64,000 nucleotides of DNA from Drosophila persimilis. Lineage: Eukaryota > Arthropoda > Insecta > Diptera > Drosophilidae. The position numbers were made by a program, and so were the translations under genes. Each line of letters starts with the position of its first letter. The first letter of the stretch is position 1. The notes under the pieces were generated by a model. The model saw nothing but the letters and a program-made list of their open reading frames with translations. It made no database searches and was not told the DNA's origin. Location of the stretch: NCBI RefSeq assembly GCF_003286085.1, contig NW_020825348.1:124001-188000 (forward strand), in the 5' to 3' direction. Of the stretch, positions 51,856 to 62,213 are shown piece by piece.

Positions 51856-54800
51856 TAACTTCCTCGGTTTCTCTGGAATTATTATATTTGCTTCTATTAG
51901 ATTTCTTCTTTTTCTTGAATTTGGATTTATAATGAGTTATTTTCCTACCCCTATTCTTTTCTTCATAATGTTTTTCGTCTACCTGTCTAATTTCACCCGT
52001 CCTTTTGAAAGGATTTGTTACCTTAGACTTAACTAGAGGTGATAGTTTATAGCGGGTATCTACTTCATACTCTATGCGGTTTTTATTTAATTGAGTGATT
52101 TTATTCACTTTATTTAGTTGTGTGTCATAATCAGGTGAGCCTGCATAAATGAATATATCAGCTGGTGTCCTATTTGTGGTATTATGTTTGGTTTTATGAT
52201 TATAAGTATAAAGAATTAATTCAAACTTCGTGAATCTATCTTCTGTGTTATCCTCGCTAGATATTATTCTTAATTTTTCATTTACTGTTTTATGAAATCT
52301 TTCTACGTCAGATATTCCATTTTTGCTGGAAGTGATCTCTATTTTGACGTTTTCCGCATTCAGCCATGCTTGCAATGCTGTGCACATAAAAGCTGAATCT
52401 TTATCGGCTTTGATTTCAATTGGTTTGCCCATCTCGTTAAAAACTTTCATGATGGCTCTTTTTGCTTCTAACCAGTCACGACTTTTTACTTCTACAAGAG
52501 TGGCAAACTTCGAGTCTACGTCAATACATGATAGGAACTGTTGGTTACCAACCATATAGAAATCCATGACGTATTTCTCTCTGATGTTCAGTATTTCCGG
52601 TGTAGTTTCGAATGCCAACTTCGTATTTCTATGCTCTGTTTTGGTAATATTACAAGTACGACATTCGTTTATGATGTTTTGGATTAGTTTTTGATAATCC
52701 GGGTAATAGTATTTTCTCCTAAACCAATTGACGGTTTTCTCTATCCCTGGATGGAGTAAGCCTTTATGATTCTTTAATATGGTTTCTTTAAATTCAGCGT
52801 AATTCTGAATATCTAGGAGTTTCGTGCTTGATTTAATAGCTTTGGTTATATTGTTAGAATTAATGATTTCTAAATAGGCTTTTTGGAATGGAGGAAAATC
52901 TGTTTCGTTATGGAAATATAATGCGCTCTTTTTGGTGCATAGATATTCCTTTATTATATCCTTCGCTAAGGTGTTAGTCATTTCCTTATACGTGATCTTG
53001 ATGATTAGCTTGTGAAAATAACGAATTGTTTCTACCTTATCTTCATTGCCTTTTATTAGCTCAATTTGCCGATTGTAATAGTTAATTGGTCTTTCCGTGA
53101 TAGCAATGTGATTTAGATTGTCTTCCTGTGCGCTATGTACAGTTGCACCAACGCTATTGGAAGCTTCTCCCAGGAGATTTTCATTAATCTTTACCCTTGA
53201 TAAGGCATCAGCTACATGATTTTCTTTGCCTGGTAGATATTTCATTTTAAAATCAAACTCATTCAGTTTTATTTTCCACCTTTGTAATTTCATATTTGGC
53301 TCCTTGAGGTTGTTCAACCAAATCAAGGGTTTATGATCGCTTTGTATCTCGAATGTTCTACCGAACAGGTATGAACGGAAATACTTGGTTGCCCATACGA
53401 TCGCTAATAATTCCTTTTCGATGGCTGAATAGTTTATTTCATGTTCATTTAGGGTTCTGCTAGCGTAGCAGATCGGTTTGTGTTCTTGTGACAAAACCGC
53501 TCCCAATGCTATGTTACTAGCGTCGGTTGTTACCGTGAACATTTTGTCAAAGTCTGGGAACGCAAGGATAGGGTCTGAGGTGATGAGTACTTTTAGTCTC
53601 TCAAATGCCTCGACGTACTTTTCTTCCATGGGGTCTATGACAGCTCCTTTCTTTAGTTTGAGTGTCATGGGTTTTGCTATGTTTGCAAAATTAGGAATGA
53701 ATTTCCTGTAGAACCCGCACAGACCTAAGAATGACTTTATTTGTTTAGTCGTTTCTGGTATTGGAAATTTGACAATGGCAGAGATTTTGCCTGGATTTGG
53801 TACTATTCCTTCAGTAGTGACTACATGACCTAGGAATTCAGTTTCCTTTTTCATGAATTCACATTTATCCATTTGTAGCTTCAAGTTGGCGTCTCTCAAC
53901 TTTCCAAATACTCTCCTTAGTGACAACAAGTGTTCTTCCAATGAAGTGGAAAATACAATGATGTCATCTAAGTATACAAAGCAATCTTTGAAGATTAACT
54001 CTTCTAGCAGATTGTTCATACATCTTTGGAAGGTAGCTGGGGCAGTGGTTAGCCCAAAGGGCATACGAGTGAACTCGTAATGTCCATGCTTAGTGGAGAA
54101 CGCAGTTTTGGGGATTGAGCTAGGTTCCATGGGTATTTGATGGAAACCTTTTGCTAAATCGATTGTCGTAAAATACTGACATTTACCTAGTTTGTCTAGG
54201 ATTTCATCCATTCTTGGAGTTGGGAATTTGTCCTTAACTGTTATTTCATTTAGACTTCTATAGTCTACTACCATTCGATATTTTTGCTTTCCTGAAGCAT
54301 CTATCTTCTTCGGAATCATAGATATGGGCGAGCAGTAAGGAGAATTCGACTTTCGAATTATTCCCTGCCCGATCATATCTTTGATTTGCTGGTTTACCTC
54401 CTGATCATGTATCTGGGCATATTTGTATGGTCGTCTGTAGACCGGGTCTTCATGTTGAGTTTTGATCTCGTGCTTGATTGTACTTGTGAAAGTCAAATTG
54501 TCACCTTCTCTGTACTGCACATCCTTAAACTCATATAAGACCTTCTTTAACTCTTCCCTCTCTTCGTCGTTTAAGTGTTCCAATCTTAATTGATTACATT
54601 CCCTTAATTCACTGTCTAGAGCGGAAGCGAAGTATTGATCTCCCTCTGGAGATGGGTCAAGGCACTTAGGTGCGATCTTCTCTTCTTTTGTAGAGGGATC
54701 AGTGCACTTCTGTGCGGTCTTGCCGGCTTCAATAGCTTCTCCACTCTGAATGATTGGGTACGACCTAGCTCCTAGTGTTACAGTGTCATTTCTGTAATCG

Positions 54801-55006
54801 ATGACGGCTTTACGTGCCATCAAGTATTCTCTTCCTAATAAAATATCATAATTTTCGGAAAAGTTATGTATGTAGAACTTTTGTTCGGACGGACATGTTT
54901 TGTTCGCATTCCTCATTATACTCTTAGTTAAACGGACAGGTCCATTGATGGTATGGACCGTAAGGTTATCGTCTTTTATCTCGGAATCTGTGTAATTTTC
55001 TTTCAT
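51827..55006 (-). CDS. pol: Element F Pol: protease, RT, RNase H, integrase
   Basis: 1059 codons from the ATG at 55006, but the frame is open upstream into the end of gag (to at least 55117) and the protease active site (ADSGSSINIM) lies just before and at that ATG. So the real product is a Gag-Pol made by -1 frameshifting. RT (YRMVVDYRSLN, FVYLDDIIVFS about residue 345), RNase H (VTTDASNIALGAVLSQ), integrase zinc finger (HKGLLHPGIEKTVNWF...CRTCN) and core (YVMDFYMVG, IKADKDSAF, DVERFHKTV). Intact throughout. Confidence 0.93.
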   Translation of the reverse strand: MKENYTDSEIKDDNLTVHTINGPVRLTKSIMRNANKTCPSEQKFYIHNFSENYDILLGREYLMARKAVIDYRNDTVTLGARSYPIIQSGEAIEAGKTAQKCTDPSTKEEKIAPKCLDPSPEGDQYFASALDSELRECNQLRLEHLNDEEREELKKVLYEFKDVQYREGDNLTFTSTIKHEIKTQHEDPVYRRPYKYAQIHDQEVNQQIKDMIGQGIIRKSNSPYCSPISMIPKKIDASGKQKYRMVVDYRSLNEITVKDKFPTPRMDEILDKLGKCQYFTTIDLAKGFHQIPMEPSSIPKTAFSTKHGHYEFTRMPFGLTTAPATFQRCMNNLLEELIFKDCFVYLDDIIVFSTSLEEHLLSLRRVFGKLRDANLKLQMDKCEFMKKETEFLGHVVTTEGIVPNPGKISAIVKFPIPETTKQIKSFLGLCGFYRKFIPNFANIAKPMTLKLKKGAVIDPMEEKYVEAFERLKVLITSDPILAFPDFDKMFTVTTDASNIALGAVLSQEHKPICYASRTLNEHEINYSAIEKELLAIVWATKYFRSYLFGRTFEIQSDHKPLIWLNNLKEPNMKLQRWKIKLNEFDFKMKYLPGKENHVADALSRVKINENLLGEASNSVGATVHSAQEDNLNHIAITERPINYYNRQIELIKGNEDKVETIRYFHKLIIKITYKEMTNTLAKDIIKEYLCTKKSALYFHNETDFPPFQKAYLEIINSNNITKAIKSSTKLLDIQNYAEFKETILKNHKGLLHPGIEKTVNWFRRKYYYPDYQKLIQNIINECRTCNITKTEHRNTKLAFETTPEILNIREKYVMDFYMVGNQQFLSCIDVDSKFATLVEVKSRDWLEAKRAIMKVFNEMGKPIEIKADKDSAFMCTALQAWLNAENVKIEITSSKNGISDVERFHKTVNEKLRIISSEDNTEDRFTKFELILYTYNHKTKHNTTNRTPADIFIYAGSPDYDTQLNKVNKITQLNKNRIEYEVDTRYKLSPLVKSKVTNPFKRTGEIRQVDEKHYEEKNRGRKITHYKSKFKKKKKSNRSKYNNSRETEEVNGIGELQHN

Positions 55007-55068
55007 GATGTTGATCGATGATCCCGAGTCAGCGATACACCTTAATATTCTTTTATTAATGGTAATGT

Positions 55069-56025
55069 TTATATAGGGTCCTCCTCGGTTTCTTCCGAGG
55101 CGGCTTGATGCAAATTTACGTCCATCTTCGTTTGGCCACTCTGGCTCTCCCTCCCTCTTTTAGTAGGTTGGTTGGGTCCACTCCCACTAGCTTGGTTTTG
55201 AGATATTTGCTGATTGAATGGATTCTGAGCCCTACCTTGATTCAAGGAATTTTTGAACTCATTGTATAATCCAGGATTTTGGGAATTTTGATTTTGATTT
55301 GTTCGATTAGTCTGACCTGTTCCAGATGAACTCTGAGTTTGATTGTGATAGTTAGTAGTATTATAATTTGGATAATAGTTTCCAACATTCTTTCGATTTG
55401 ATTGAGACGATTTCGATTGATCTTTATTTGTACCTGAATCTGTTGTACTAGCTTCGTACAATCCTTCTTCTTGTGCTGCCTTCTTAAGATTAGACAATGT
55501 GGTAATATCTTTTCTTGCTAAAGTCATGAACATTCTGTCAGGAAGTTTTCGAGTAATGACATCTTTAATTGTGTTGTTCAAAGCGTTTTTATAAATGACA
55601 TTATTTTCTGGTATGTTTTCTAAGTTTAGCTTATTGTTTATTAATAATGCTTTTATCTCTAATTCTTCTATAAACTTACGAAGACTGCCGTTGAATCTGG
55701 TGGTGTATAGTTGTCGTAAGAGTTCTTCATATGGTGTGTGATTTTTGAACTCGTTGATCAGCGCCGTCTTCAGTTCGAGCCACGTGTTGGGTTGTATCAT
55801 TTGCGATATGCGTTGTGCCTCTCCTGACAGTTGGATCTCGGTCGCTCCAAATAGGATCCTTTGTTGGCGAAGATCTTCAGTTGGATATAATCCGCATACA
55901 TATTCGATTCGTTTGATAAATGAGCTTAGCTGTCCAGATGAACCGTCATAGGCAGGTATTTGTCGGATCGACAGCAGTGACTGGTTCAAGTGGATTTCGC
56001 TCAATGATAGTGGTGGTAACGCCAT
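55069..56025 (-). CDS. gag: Element F Gag
   Basis: 318 residues, ATG at 56025. The N-terminal two-thirds is the Gag capsid-like core of errantiviruses (IPAYDGSSGQLSSFIKRIEY, TWLELKTALINEFKNHTPYE). The last 100 residues are rich in Asn, Gln and Ser, with no CCHC zinc knuckle, as is common in this group. It ends at 55069 and overlaps pol in the -1 frame. Confidence 0.9.
   Translation of the reverse strand: MALPPLSLSEIHLNQSLLSIRQIPAYDGSSGQLSSFIKRIEYVCGLYPTEDLRQQRILFGATEIQLSGEAQRISQMIQPNTWLELKTALINEFKNHTPYEELLRQLYTTRFNGSLRKFIEELEIKALLINNKLNLENIPENNVIYKNALNNTIKDVITRKLPDRMFMTLARKDITTLSNLKKAAQEEGLYEASTTDSGTNKDQSKSSQSNRKNVGNYYPNYNTTNYHNQTQSSSGTGQTNRTNQNQNSQNPGLYNEFKNSLNQGRAQNPFNQQISQNQASGSGPNQPTKRGRESQSGQTKMDVNLHQAASEETEEDPI
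55083..55117 (-). promoter_or_regulatory. Putative -1 frameshift signal between gag and pol of F
   Basis: Slippery heptamer A AAT TTG at 55117-55111 (- strand), in phase with gag (codons AAT, TTG). A 10-nt spacer follows, then a perfect 6-bp G/C-rich hairpin CCTCGG (55100-55095) / CCGAGG (55088-55083) with a 6-nt loop. The pol frame is open in -1 from the heptamer onward. Confidence 0.75.
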
Positions 56026-56313
56026 GTTGTTGGTGTTGATTGGGTTTTGTTTTGTTGTAGTTTTTAACTTTATTTTGGTTCACTTGTAAGTTTTTTTGAT
56101 TTTGTATTAAGTGTTTCACTGTCCTTGGTGATTCACTATCTCCGCTTACTTCAGTTCACTTAAATTAGTTTTGCAAATCGTATGTGCTTGCAGCACATAG
56201 GTTCTTTGGCGGATTTCACAATTTTATTAACGATTCCGGGATTACGTGATCACAGTAATTATAAATAACACAAGCTGACCATTACCGAAATATAGGTGTT
56301 AATTTTAAACGAA
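56026..56313 (-). other. 5' leader of element F
   Basis: About 290 bp between primer site and gag ATG; no gene. It probably holds the splice donor for env RNA, which I could not place with confidence. Confidence 0.6.
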
Positions 56314-56331
56314 ATCCTACCGACTGCGCCA
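56314..56331 (-). other. Element F primer binding site, tRNA-Ser
   Basis: On the - strand TGGCGCAGTCGGTAGGAT, the tRNA-Ser site known for 17.6/297-type elements; its first T coincides with the last base of the LTR. Confidence 0.85.
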
Positions 56332-56925
56332 GTTAAATATCCGCAACTCGATTTTAAGTTTTTTAACAAAGACTTTTATTTTACAACTTAAATATCTTTA
56401 TGTCACAAGATTTAAATGAATTCCCCGACTTGACTTTCGGTCTGCTTGTCTCAAACGGAACTGATCTCTCTGCTGCTGGCTAGTTTCCATGAGCCCTTCT
56501 CTTGGAACTCCCGACTCTGGCTTCGGGCGTTGCTTTCCTCGGCTGCATCTTCGTGTCGGTGGCGTACGTGCCTGGATCGATATTTGGGGATGCGTCGGCT
56601 TTGATGAAAGGCATCCACTGCTGGCGATCGGTGTTGCATTACATGACGGAGCTAGGAATGTGATACTCCTTGGTTTTATGTCTAGCTTTGATTGGTCCTC
56701 ATGAGTGGCGTGATTCTAAAGAATCGATTTCTCGAGAGTGGCGTGATTCTAATGTTGATGAAACAATGTGGTCCATTGTTTATATTATGGAGGGCCCTAG
56801 CTTGGAGTATGGGAAGAAACAGTTATTGATTCTTGAGTGGGGTCCTGTTACTTGTGTGGATGGGGTGGATGAATTGTACATAAACATAATGTGTATGGGA
56901 TGTGGGGAATTATGGATATGTCACT
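56331..56925 (-). mobile_element. Element F 5' LTR
   Basis: 595 bp, apparently identical to 49818-50412. ATAT TSD follows at 56926. Confidence 0.93.
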
Positions 56926-57180
56926 ATATATATCTTTAATTATACCAAAGAGACATGTATGAAATCACGCTCTTAAATTGTAATGTCGTGCGCTCTTATA
57001 CCATGTTGCGAACGGAGCCTATGCAAGCAGCAGCCGCTCATGAAGAAGGCGCCGCTTTAGAATAAACTCACTTATAATTGAAAGTCGATTGAGTGCACAA
57101 GTTTGATCTGTCGGTCTGTCTGATTCCAGTGTCTAATTAAACCGTCAGAAATCGTGCCTAACGGCAGGCTATTTAGCACA
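56926..57180 (+). mobile_element. Candidate older solo LTR, right part
   Basis: Between the end of F and the point where D RNase H can be read again (about 57185, KIAVGSNVECYAWSDS). It contains AATAAA at 57060 and an LTR-like U3-R-U5 look, ending near TTTAGCACA. Not assigned to a family. Confidence 0.4.
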
Positions 57181-57760
57181 ACCAGGGTGAAAATAGCGGT
57201 TGGAAGTAATGTAGAGTGTTATGCCTGGAGTGATTCTACTATTACTCTAGCCTGGATAAAGAATGGAGACAATAAAGACAAGTTTATCAGGCGTCGAACT
57301 GACGAAGTAAGAAAAATTAAAGAAATTAAATGGGGACATGTTAGAACTGAAGACAATCCAGCAGATGTGCCCCATCAAGGGGCATTAGTGCGGATAAGCT
57401 ACCAGATATTAAGATTTGGTGGAAAGGGCCTCAATGGTTTGCGAAATCTAAGGATCATTGGCCAAAAGAGGAAATTGAAGAAAAATTAGTTGTTGCCACA
57501 ACAATTGTAATAGCAAAAAAAAAAGAAATTTGTATGAATTATTACAAAAATATTCGTGTATGCATAAACTAGAAAGAGTCATTGCATATCTATTGAGGTT
57601 TATTCAAATAAAAACCAAACAGAATGAATTTTCTCCATTTTTGACAGTGAAGGAGATTAAGAGAGCCAAAGTATTAATAGTAAAACAACAACAAGCTATC
57701 CAATTCAGTTCCAAAATAGCTAGCCTAATTAATAAAAAGGAAATAGAAACAAAAAAATAA
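57154..57760 (+). pseudogene. Element D RNase H end and linker
   Basis: VECYAWSDSTITLAWIKNGD (RNase H end of BEL/Pao pol, about 57205-57265), [13 protein letters not shown] (about 57331-57370), a break, then 57530-57760 ([14 protein letters not shown]), the linker before integrase. Several frame changes. Confidence 0.75.
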
Positions 57761-58267
57761 ACTATTAAGCTTAAATCCGTTCTTAGATAAAGATGGATTG
57801 TTACGAATTGGAGGTAGATTGCAAAACTCCAACGCGGAATTTGAGGTTAAAAAAAAAAACATTGCACGGTGGAATTAATCTCATGCGAAACTATATCCAG
57901 CGAAAATATTGGATATTTGGGCTAAGAAATTGCTTAAAGAAATAACTTAAAGAGTGTGTCACCTGTGCTAGGTATCGACAGAATACTGCAGAACAAATTA
58001 TGAGAAATCTGCCGAAACACAGAGCTACAATGTCGCACCCGTTTACAAATACAGGGGTAGACTTCTCCGGGCCTTACCACATCCGATGCTCTAAAAACCG
58101 TGGGCAGAAATCCTATAAGGGATATATTGCCGTGTTCGTATGCATGGTGACAAAGGCTATTCATTAGGAAGTAGTCAGCGATCTTACTCAAGAAGAGGAA
58201 CCAACTTTGTGGGAGCTTCGCGCAAATTAGCGAGGAATACCAAAAAGCCCTCAAAGACAACATAAAA
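57761..58267 (+). pseudogene. Element D integrase zinc finger and core start, decayed
   Basis: Decayed stretch with LLRIGGRLQNSN (about 57800), a zinc-finger-like region, and the core start GVDFSGPYHI (about 58055) and YIAVFVCMVTKAIH (about 58123), followed by stops and a gap before the second catalytic Asp. No long open frame. Confidence 0.7.
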
Positions 58268-58942
58268 GTGGTTCCAATATTAGAAAGAGAACAGATCGTG
58301 TGGTATTTAATTCCCCCGGCAGGACCTCACTTCGGAGGTATTTGGGAAGCTGGGGTAAAATCAGTGAAATATCACTTAAAAAGCGTAATTGGGGACAATA
58401 ATTTAACATATGAGGAAATGGCAACTCTATTGTGTCAATTTGAAGCGGTACTAAATTTACGCCCTTTGTATACAGCTAAAAATGATATTGACGAACTGGA
58501 TGTATTAACACCAAGTCATTTTATTATTGGAAGGCCAATATTTGGCCCGATTGAAACAATTTCAGAGGAACAGATCGGGAATCTGGATAGGTTCAGATTA
58601 ATTCAGAAAATGAAAAGAGAATTTTGGATTAAATGGAAAGAAGATTATTTGCACACACTGCAACAAAGAAATAAATGGAAAATAGGAATGCAGAATATTA
58701 AAACAGGACAGATTGTATTAATAAAAGATGAAACCTGTCACCCAGCTAGATGGCCCTTGGGAAAAATAGAAGAAATACATAAAGGTAGGGACGATAGAGT
58801 CAGACTAGTAACTATAAAACATCAAGACGGGTTGATAAAACGACCCATAACTAAAATTTGTCCATTAGCTGGAATTGATTCAGAAGAGCAAGACTCAGGA
58901 ATTACTCCAAAAGAGACCAGAAGTACTCGTAGTAGACCTTAA
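58268..58942 (+). pseudogene. Element D integrase end and C-terminal domain
   Basis: 224 codons: PPAGPHFGGIWEAGVKSVKY (the region of the catalytic Glu), LLCQFEAVLNLRPL, LTPSHFIIG, FWIKWKEDYLHTLQQRNKW and VLIKDETCHPARWPLGKI, the BEL/Pao C-terminal (DUF5641-type) block. This piece is well kept but cut off from the rest of Pol. Confidence 0.85.
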
Positions 58943-59130
58943 ATGTCTAAGCTGGGACTAATGTCAGCATTGTATCAAATGCAAACATTGTTGCCAGAGG
59001 AAAGGCGAAGTGGTCTATTGAAAAAATTAACAGTTCCATTTCAATATATTAGTACCCGATGGGGGACATTGGGATAGTCGCTTAATTGGGACTTAATTTA
59101 TTATAACATGGACCCGTATTTTCAAATGAT
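58943..59130 (+). other. Element D region between pol and env
   Basis: No clear gene. CLSWD...CIKCKHCCQR can be read but is not distinctive. It ends where the DINE-1-like repeat begins. Confidence 0.5.
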
Positions 59131-59612
59131 AACGAGGGGGAACGTTGTGAGTTGCTGCGGACACCGCAACTCTACAGTTATACCCGATACTAAGTCAGTA
59201 TGGCTCTCCTCCGGCAGACGCCGCTACAAAAATGATCCGATCTGAACCAGATTCAGCAACCGGATAGATATGGTAATTTTTCTATATTCTTCTGATTTTA
59301 GTTTTCTCGAATCTGCAATATTGTGGATGCAACAGATTTTCGTCCTTTGTGGGGGCGAAAGTGGGCGGGGCGAAGTTTTGAAATATTTTTGTAGCAGTGG
59401 CATATCACAGAAGTCTGGATCCAAAACATCGTTGCTCTAGCTCTTATAGTCTTTGCTCAATCGTGGCTCAATCGACTCGGCTATTGATGCTGATCAAGAA
59501 TATATATGTATACTTTATGGGGTCGGAAGCAATTCCTTCTGGACGTTACACACATCCACTTTCACAACAAATCTAATATACCCCAATACTCATTTTGAGT
59601 ATCGGGTATAAA
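59131..59612 (+). mobile_element. DINE-1/INE-1-like repeat
   Basis: It carries the well-known INE-1 words (reverse complement of GACCCCATAAAGTATA and ATATTCTTGATCAG at 59494-59523, ATAGCCGAGTCGAT at 59473-59486) and a 13-bp perfect inverted repeat TTATACCCGATAC (59178-59190) / GTATCGGGTATAA (59599-59611). Nonautonomous, Helitron-related, no coding capacity. A hairpin GAGTTGC...GCAACTC lies at 59149-59172. It is inserted between D pol and env. Confidence 0.78.
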
Positions 59613-60935
59613 AAACGGGAAAGAAATAATTGGGAAAATGAGAGTTGTGTGTGGTAAACTTTATACTTTTGAAGATCAATGCAATAATGTCTTAGATAAC
59701 GCGGAAAGACAAATTGCAGACTTGGAGGAAAATAATAAACTTTTCTTGACTAAGGAGAATAAAAGAAAGAAGCGAGCACCATTGAGTTTATGGGCTCACT
59801 TTATCATATATTGTTTGGGAGAATGGACGCCGAAGATTAGGAAAATTTGGAAGGAAATATGACAAATTTACTAGAAAACTAATACAACCTAGATGATTTA
59901 ATTAAGAAACAAACATCAGTAGTAGAGTCAACGGTAAATATCCTCAAAAGAACTACCGAGAAAATAAATTTAAACTTTAGAAGTATGAGCGCTAGAGTAG
60001 AAAACATAACGGAAGCATTAAAAGAAAGTTTTTATGTGTACAAAGAATCTATAAATTTCTTTATGGTAACAAAGCAACTAAGCTCCTTGATTGAAGAGTG
60101 CGACAAAATTCAATCAGCAGTTATTAATCTACTGATAGATATTAATCATGGTAGACTAAATCCAAATATTTTAAAACCTATACAATTAAAGTTAGAAATA
60201 GCTAAAATAAAAGATAACTTATTAGAAACAGGAAAAAGAACAGGAACAGAATTGAAGGAAATTTGCAGCTTATTAACAGCGAAATGAATTTTTGTTGATC
60301 ACAAATTAATTCTGAACGTGAAGATTCCCCTGTTTGGTAGGCACGCATCCCATTTATTTAGGATAATTCCAATGCCGCTTGAGCATGAACAAGAATTGGT
60401 CAAGGTATATTTGAGCTCCAGGTATTTAGTATATAACTTCGAAATGGATTCCTATCATTCGATGACTGAAGCTACCTTGAGCAAATGCCGAAAATGGCAG
60501 ACAAATAGAAGAATATGCGAAGGTAATTGGCCTTGCAGCAATGCCAATGATAATGCTTGTGAGATAGCTCCTTTCAAACCAAAAGGTATTTCAAATTGCA
60601 TGTATAGGAAGATAGCAGAGTCAAGATCATTTTGGGTCGAATTAGAAAGGCAGGGTAGTTGGCTCTTCAAAGTTCCAGTAAACACTAATGCTATAATTCA
60701 ATGTAGTAACTCAAATCAAGAAGTAATTGATCTTCCACAACAAGGAATTTTAACAATAATACATGGTTGTACTGTGCGAACCGATGATAAAATACTAGTA
60801 CCTCATCACAGTATTCAAATGGTTAAGTTAAGAGACGAATCAAAATTTTTAAAAGAAGGTCATCATGATTTAAAAGGATTTAAGTTCCATCATGTATCTG
60901 GACATGCGGCCTTGATTATAGGAATCATAATAGGT
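59613..60935 (+). pseudogene. Element D env-like remnant
   Basis: Three open stretches, 59638-59862, 59985-60287 and 60318-60935. The first has a basic, furin-type cluster (NKRKKRAP) followed by a hydrophobic stretch with a YCLGEW end, resembling the cleavage/fusion region of errantivirus-type Env. The second is a helical region and the third a Cys-rich ectodomain (CRKWQTNRRICEGNWPC) ending in a hydrophobic AALIIGIIIG, probably the transmembrane start, where the gene is cut by the non-LTR element. Stops and frame changes make it dead. An env behind a BEL/Pao pol is known for roo-type elements. Confidence 0.65.
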
Positions 60936-61778
60936 TAGGTTAGGTTGACCCGGACGGCCCTCAGTGGGGCCCCACATAGGCCAGTATGGCCCTTAGTTGT
61001 CCGGATAGGGGGGTATGAACCGTCGCGGCAGTGTTTAGGGGATTTTGAAGTCCTCGAGAATCGAGGTATTTTTCGCATAGGCCAGTAGTTGCTGTGGCGT
61101 CCTCTTGGAGGCATCTTCCAGTGATGCCAGCACTGGTGCGCCCAGGTACTTCCTCCTTGCCCTTAAGAGAGCAGGACAGTTGCAGATGAGATGTTCCAGG
61201 GTTTCGGTTGCCCCAGGTTCGTCACATTTCCTACAACTGTCTCGGATTGTGATGCCTAGCTTTGTTACATGCGCCGCAGCCAGACAATGGTCCGTTAATA
61301 TTCCCACTGATAATCTGCAGTCCTTTCGTGGTAGGTGCAGCAGGTAGTGGCTGAGTTTATCATTGCGGTCCTTGCACATGCTTTTCGAGGTTCTGCAGGC
61401 GGTGGTACTCCTCCACCTACTTTCGGTTTGTGATCCGGCCTGCTTTTCTAGATCGCTTTGCAGCGTTCTAAGGGAGACAGGCACGTTCTCGGTTCTCGTA
61501 TTCGCCAGCCCGATGCCTTCCTTAGCTAGTACGTTCGCCGTCTCGTTTCCTTCGATGCCCTGGTGACTGGGAACCCAGTAGATCCGCACTGACTTTGTCG
61601 TGCTTAGGGTATCTAGTGCCTCCCTGCTCGTCAAGACACTTCTTGAATTGACCGCGGACGACTGCATGGATCTTATCGCCGCTTGGCTGTCGACGAATAG
61701 GTTGACCGCATCGTGTGCTCTTTCAGTGAGAAGAGCGACCTCTGCTGCTTTCCTGATGGCAAAAACCTCTGTCTGGTG
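60936..61778 (-). pseudogene. LOA/I-type non-LTR retrotransposon, RNase H and C-terminal part
   Basis: Read right to left: RNase H (TEVFAIRKAAEVALL, FVDSQAAIRSMQS, YWVPSHQGIEGNETANVLAK) and a C-terminal zinc-binding stretch (CRKCDEPGATETLEHLICNC), stop at 61035, then a 3' UTR of about 100 bp ending in a short CAACCTAACCTAACCTA tail near 60935. RNase H behind RT is typical of LOA/I-group elements. The 5' part is cut at 61778 by an LTR. Confidence 0.8.
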
Positions 61779-62213
61779 TAATAAGTGTGATAATAATAGT
61801 AATAATGTGATAATAAGATAACTTCAATTCTTGGAGCGTCTGCTCCGCAGTGTTACTTTATTCCGAATGATTATTATAATTTCATGTTGGGTTCAGCTAA
61901 CCCGAAACATACAATGCTTATATCTATGTCTTATATTTATGTGTAAGTATATTGGTGTATGCATATTTGTATGAATGTACATGCAGAAGGCATATACATT
62001 GGAATGCTCATTTGACCACTTGGAATATATTGCCGACACTGCAGTTCTCACGCTGCAGGCCAGTCCACATATAAGGGACTGATCGTATTACGGCTCTTGA
62101 GTGTGGTTGTGTTACGTAAACATTGGGACAAAGTGTCTTTCTGTTTATGAGCGTGATACTCTACATTAACTTTAGGCATTTGACTAATTGCCTATGCCTA
62201 TTTGACATACAAC
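61779..62213 (-). mobile_element. Probable LTR of another element (copia-like?)
   Basis: It interrupts the LOA-type RNase H reading exactly at 61779 and has TGT...ACA ends (TGTAATAAGTG ... CATACAACA). On the - strand a purine-rich stretch AAAAAGGGAGGTGTAGTA precedes it, like a polypurine tract, so this would be the 3' LTR of an element on the - strand. 435 bp. The second LTR is not in the window. Confidence 0.55.

Larger units (their letters stand above)
49818..56925 (-). mobile_element. Element F: errantivirus (17.6/297/gypsy-like) with gag, pol, env
   Basis: A complete 7.1-kb element on the - strand. LTRs of 595 bp (49818-50412, 56331-56925) look identical. TSD ATAT. On the - strand the LTR starts AGTGACATAT and ends ATTTAACT, the errantivirus pattern. 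tRNA-Ser primer site and GGGGG polypurine run at 50413-50417. gag, pol and env are all open, so it may be a young, possibly active insect endogenous retrovirus. Confidence 0.94.

Noticed and set aside
60938..60955. TTAGG-type telomere repeat (GGTTAGGTTAGGTT)
   Set aside because: Only two to three units, exactly at the 3' tail of a non-LTR element. Simple tails are normal there and Drosophila does not use TTAGG telomeres.
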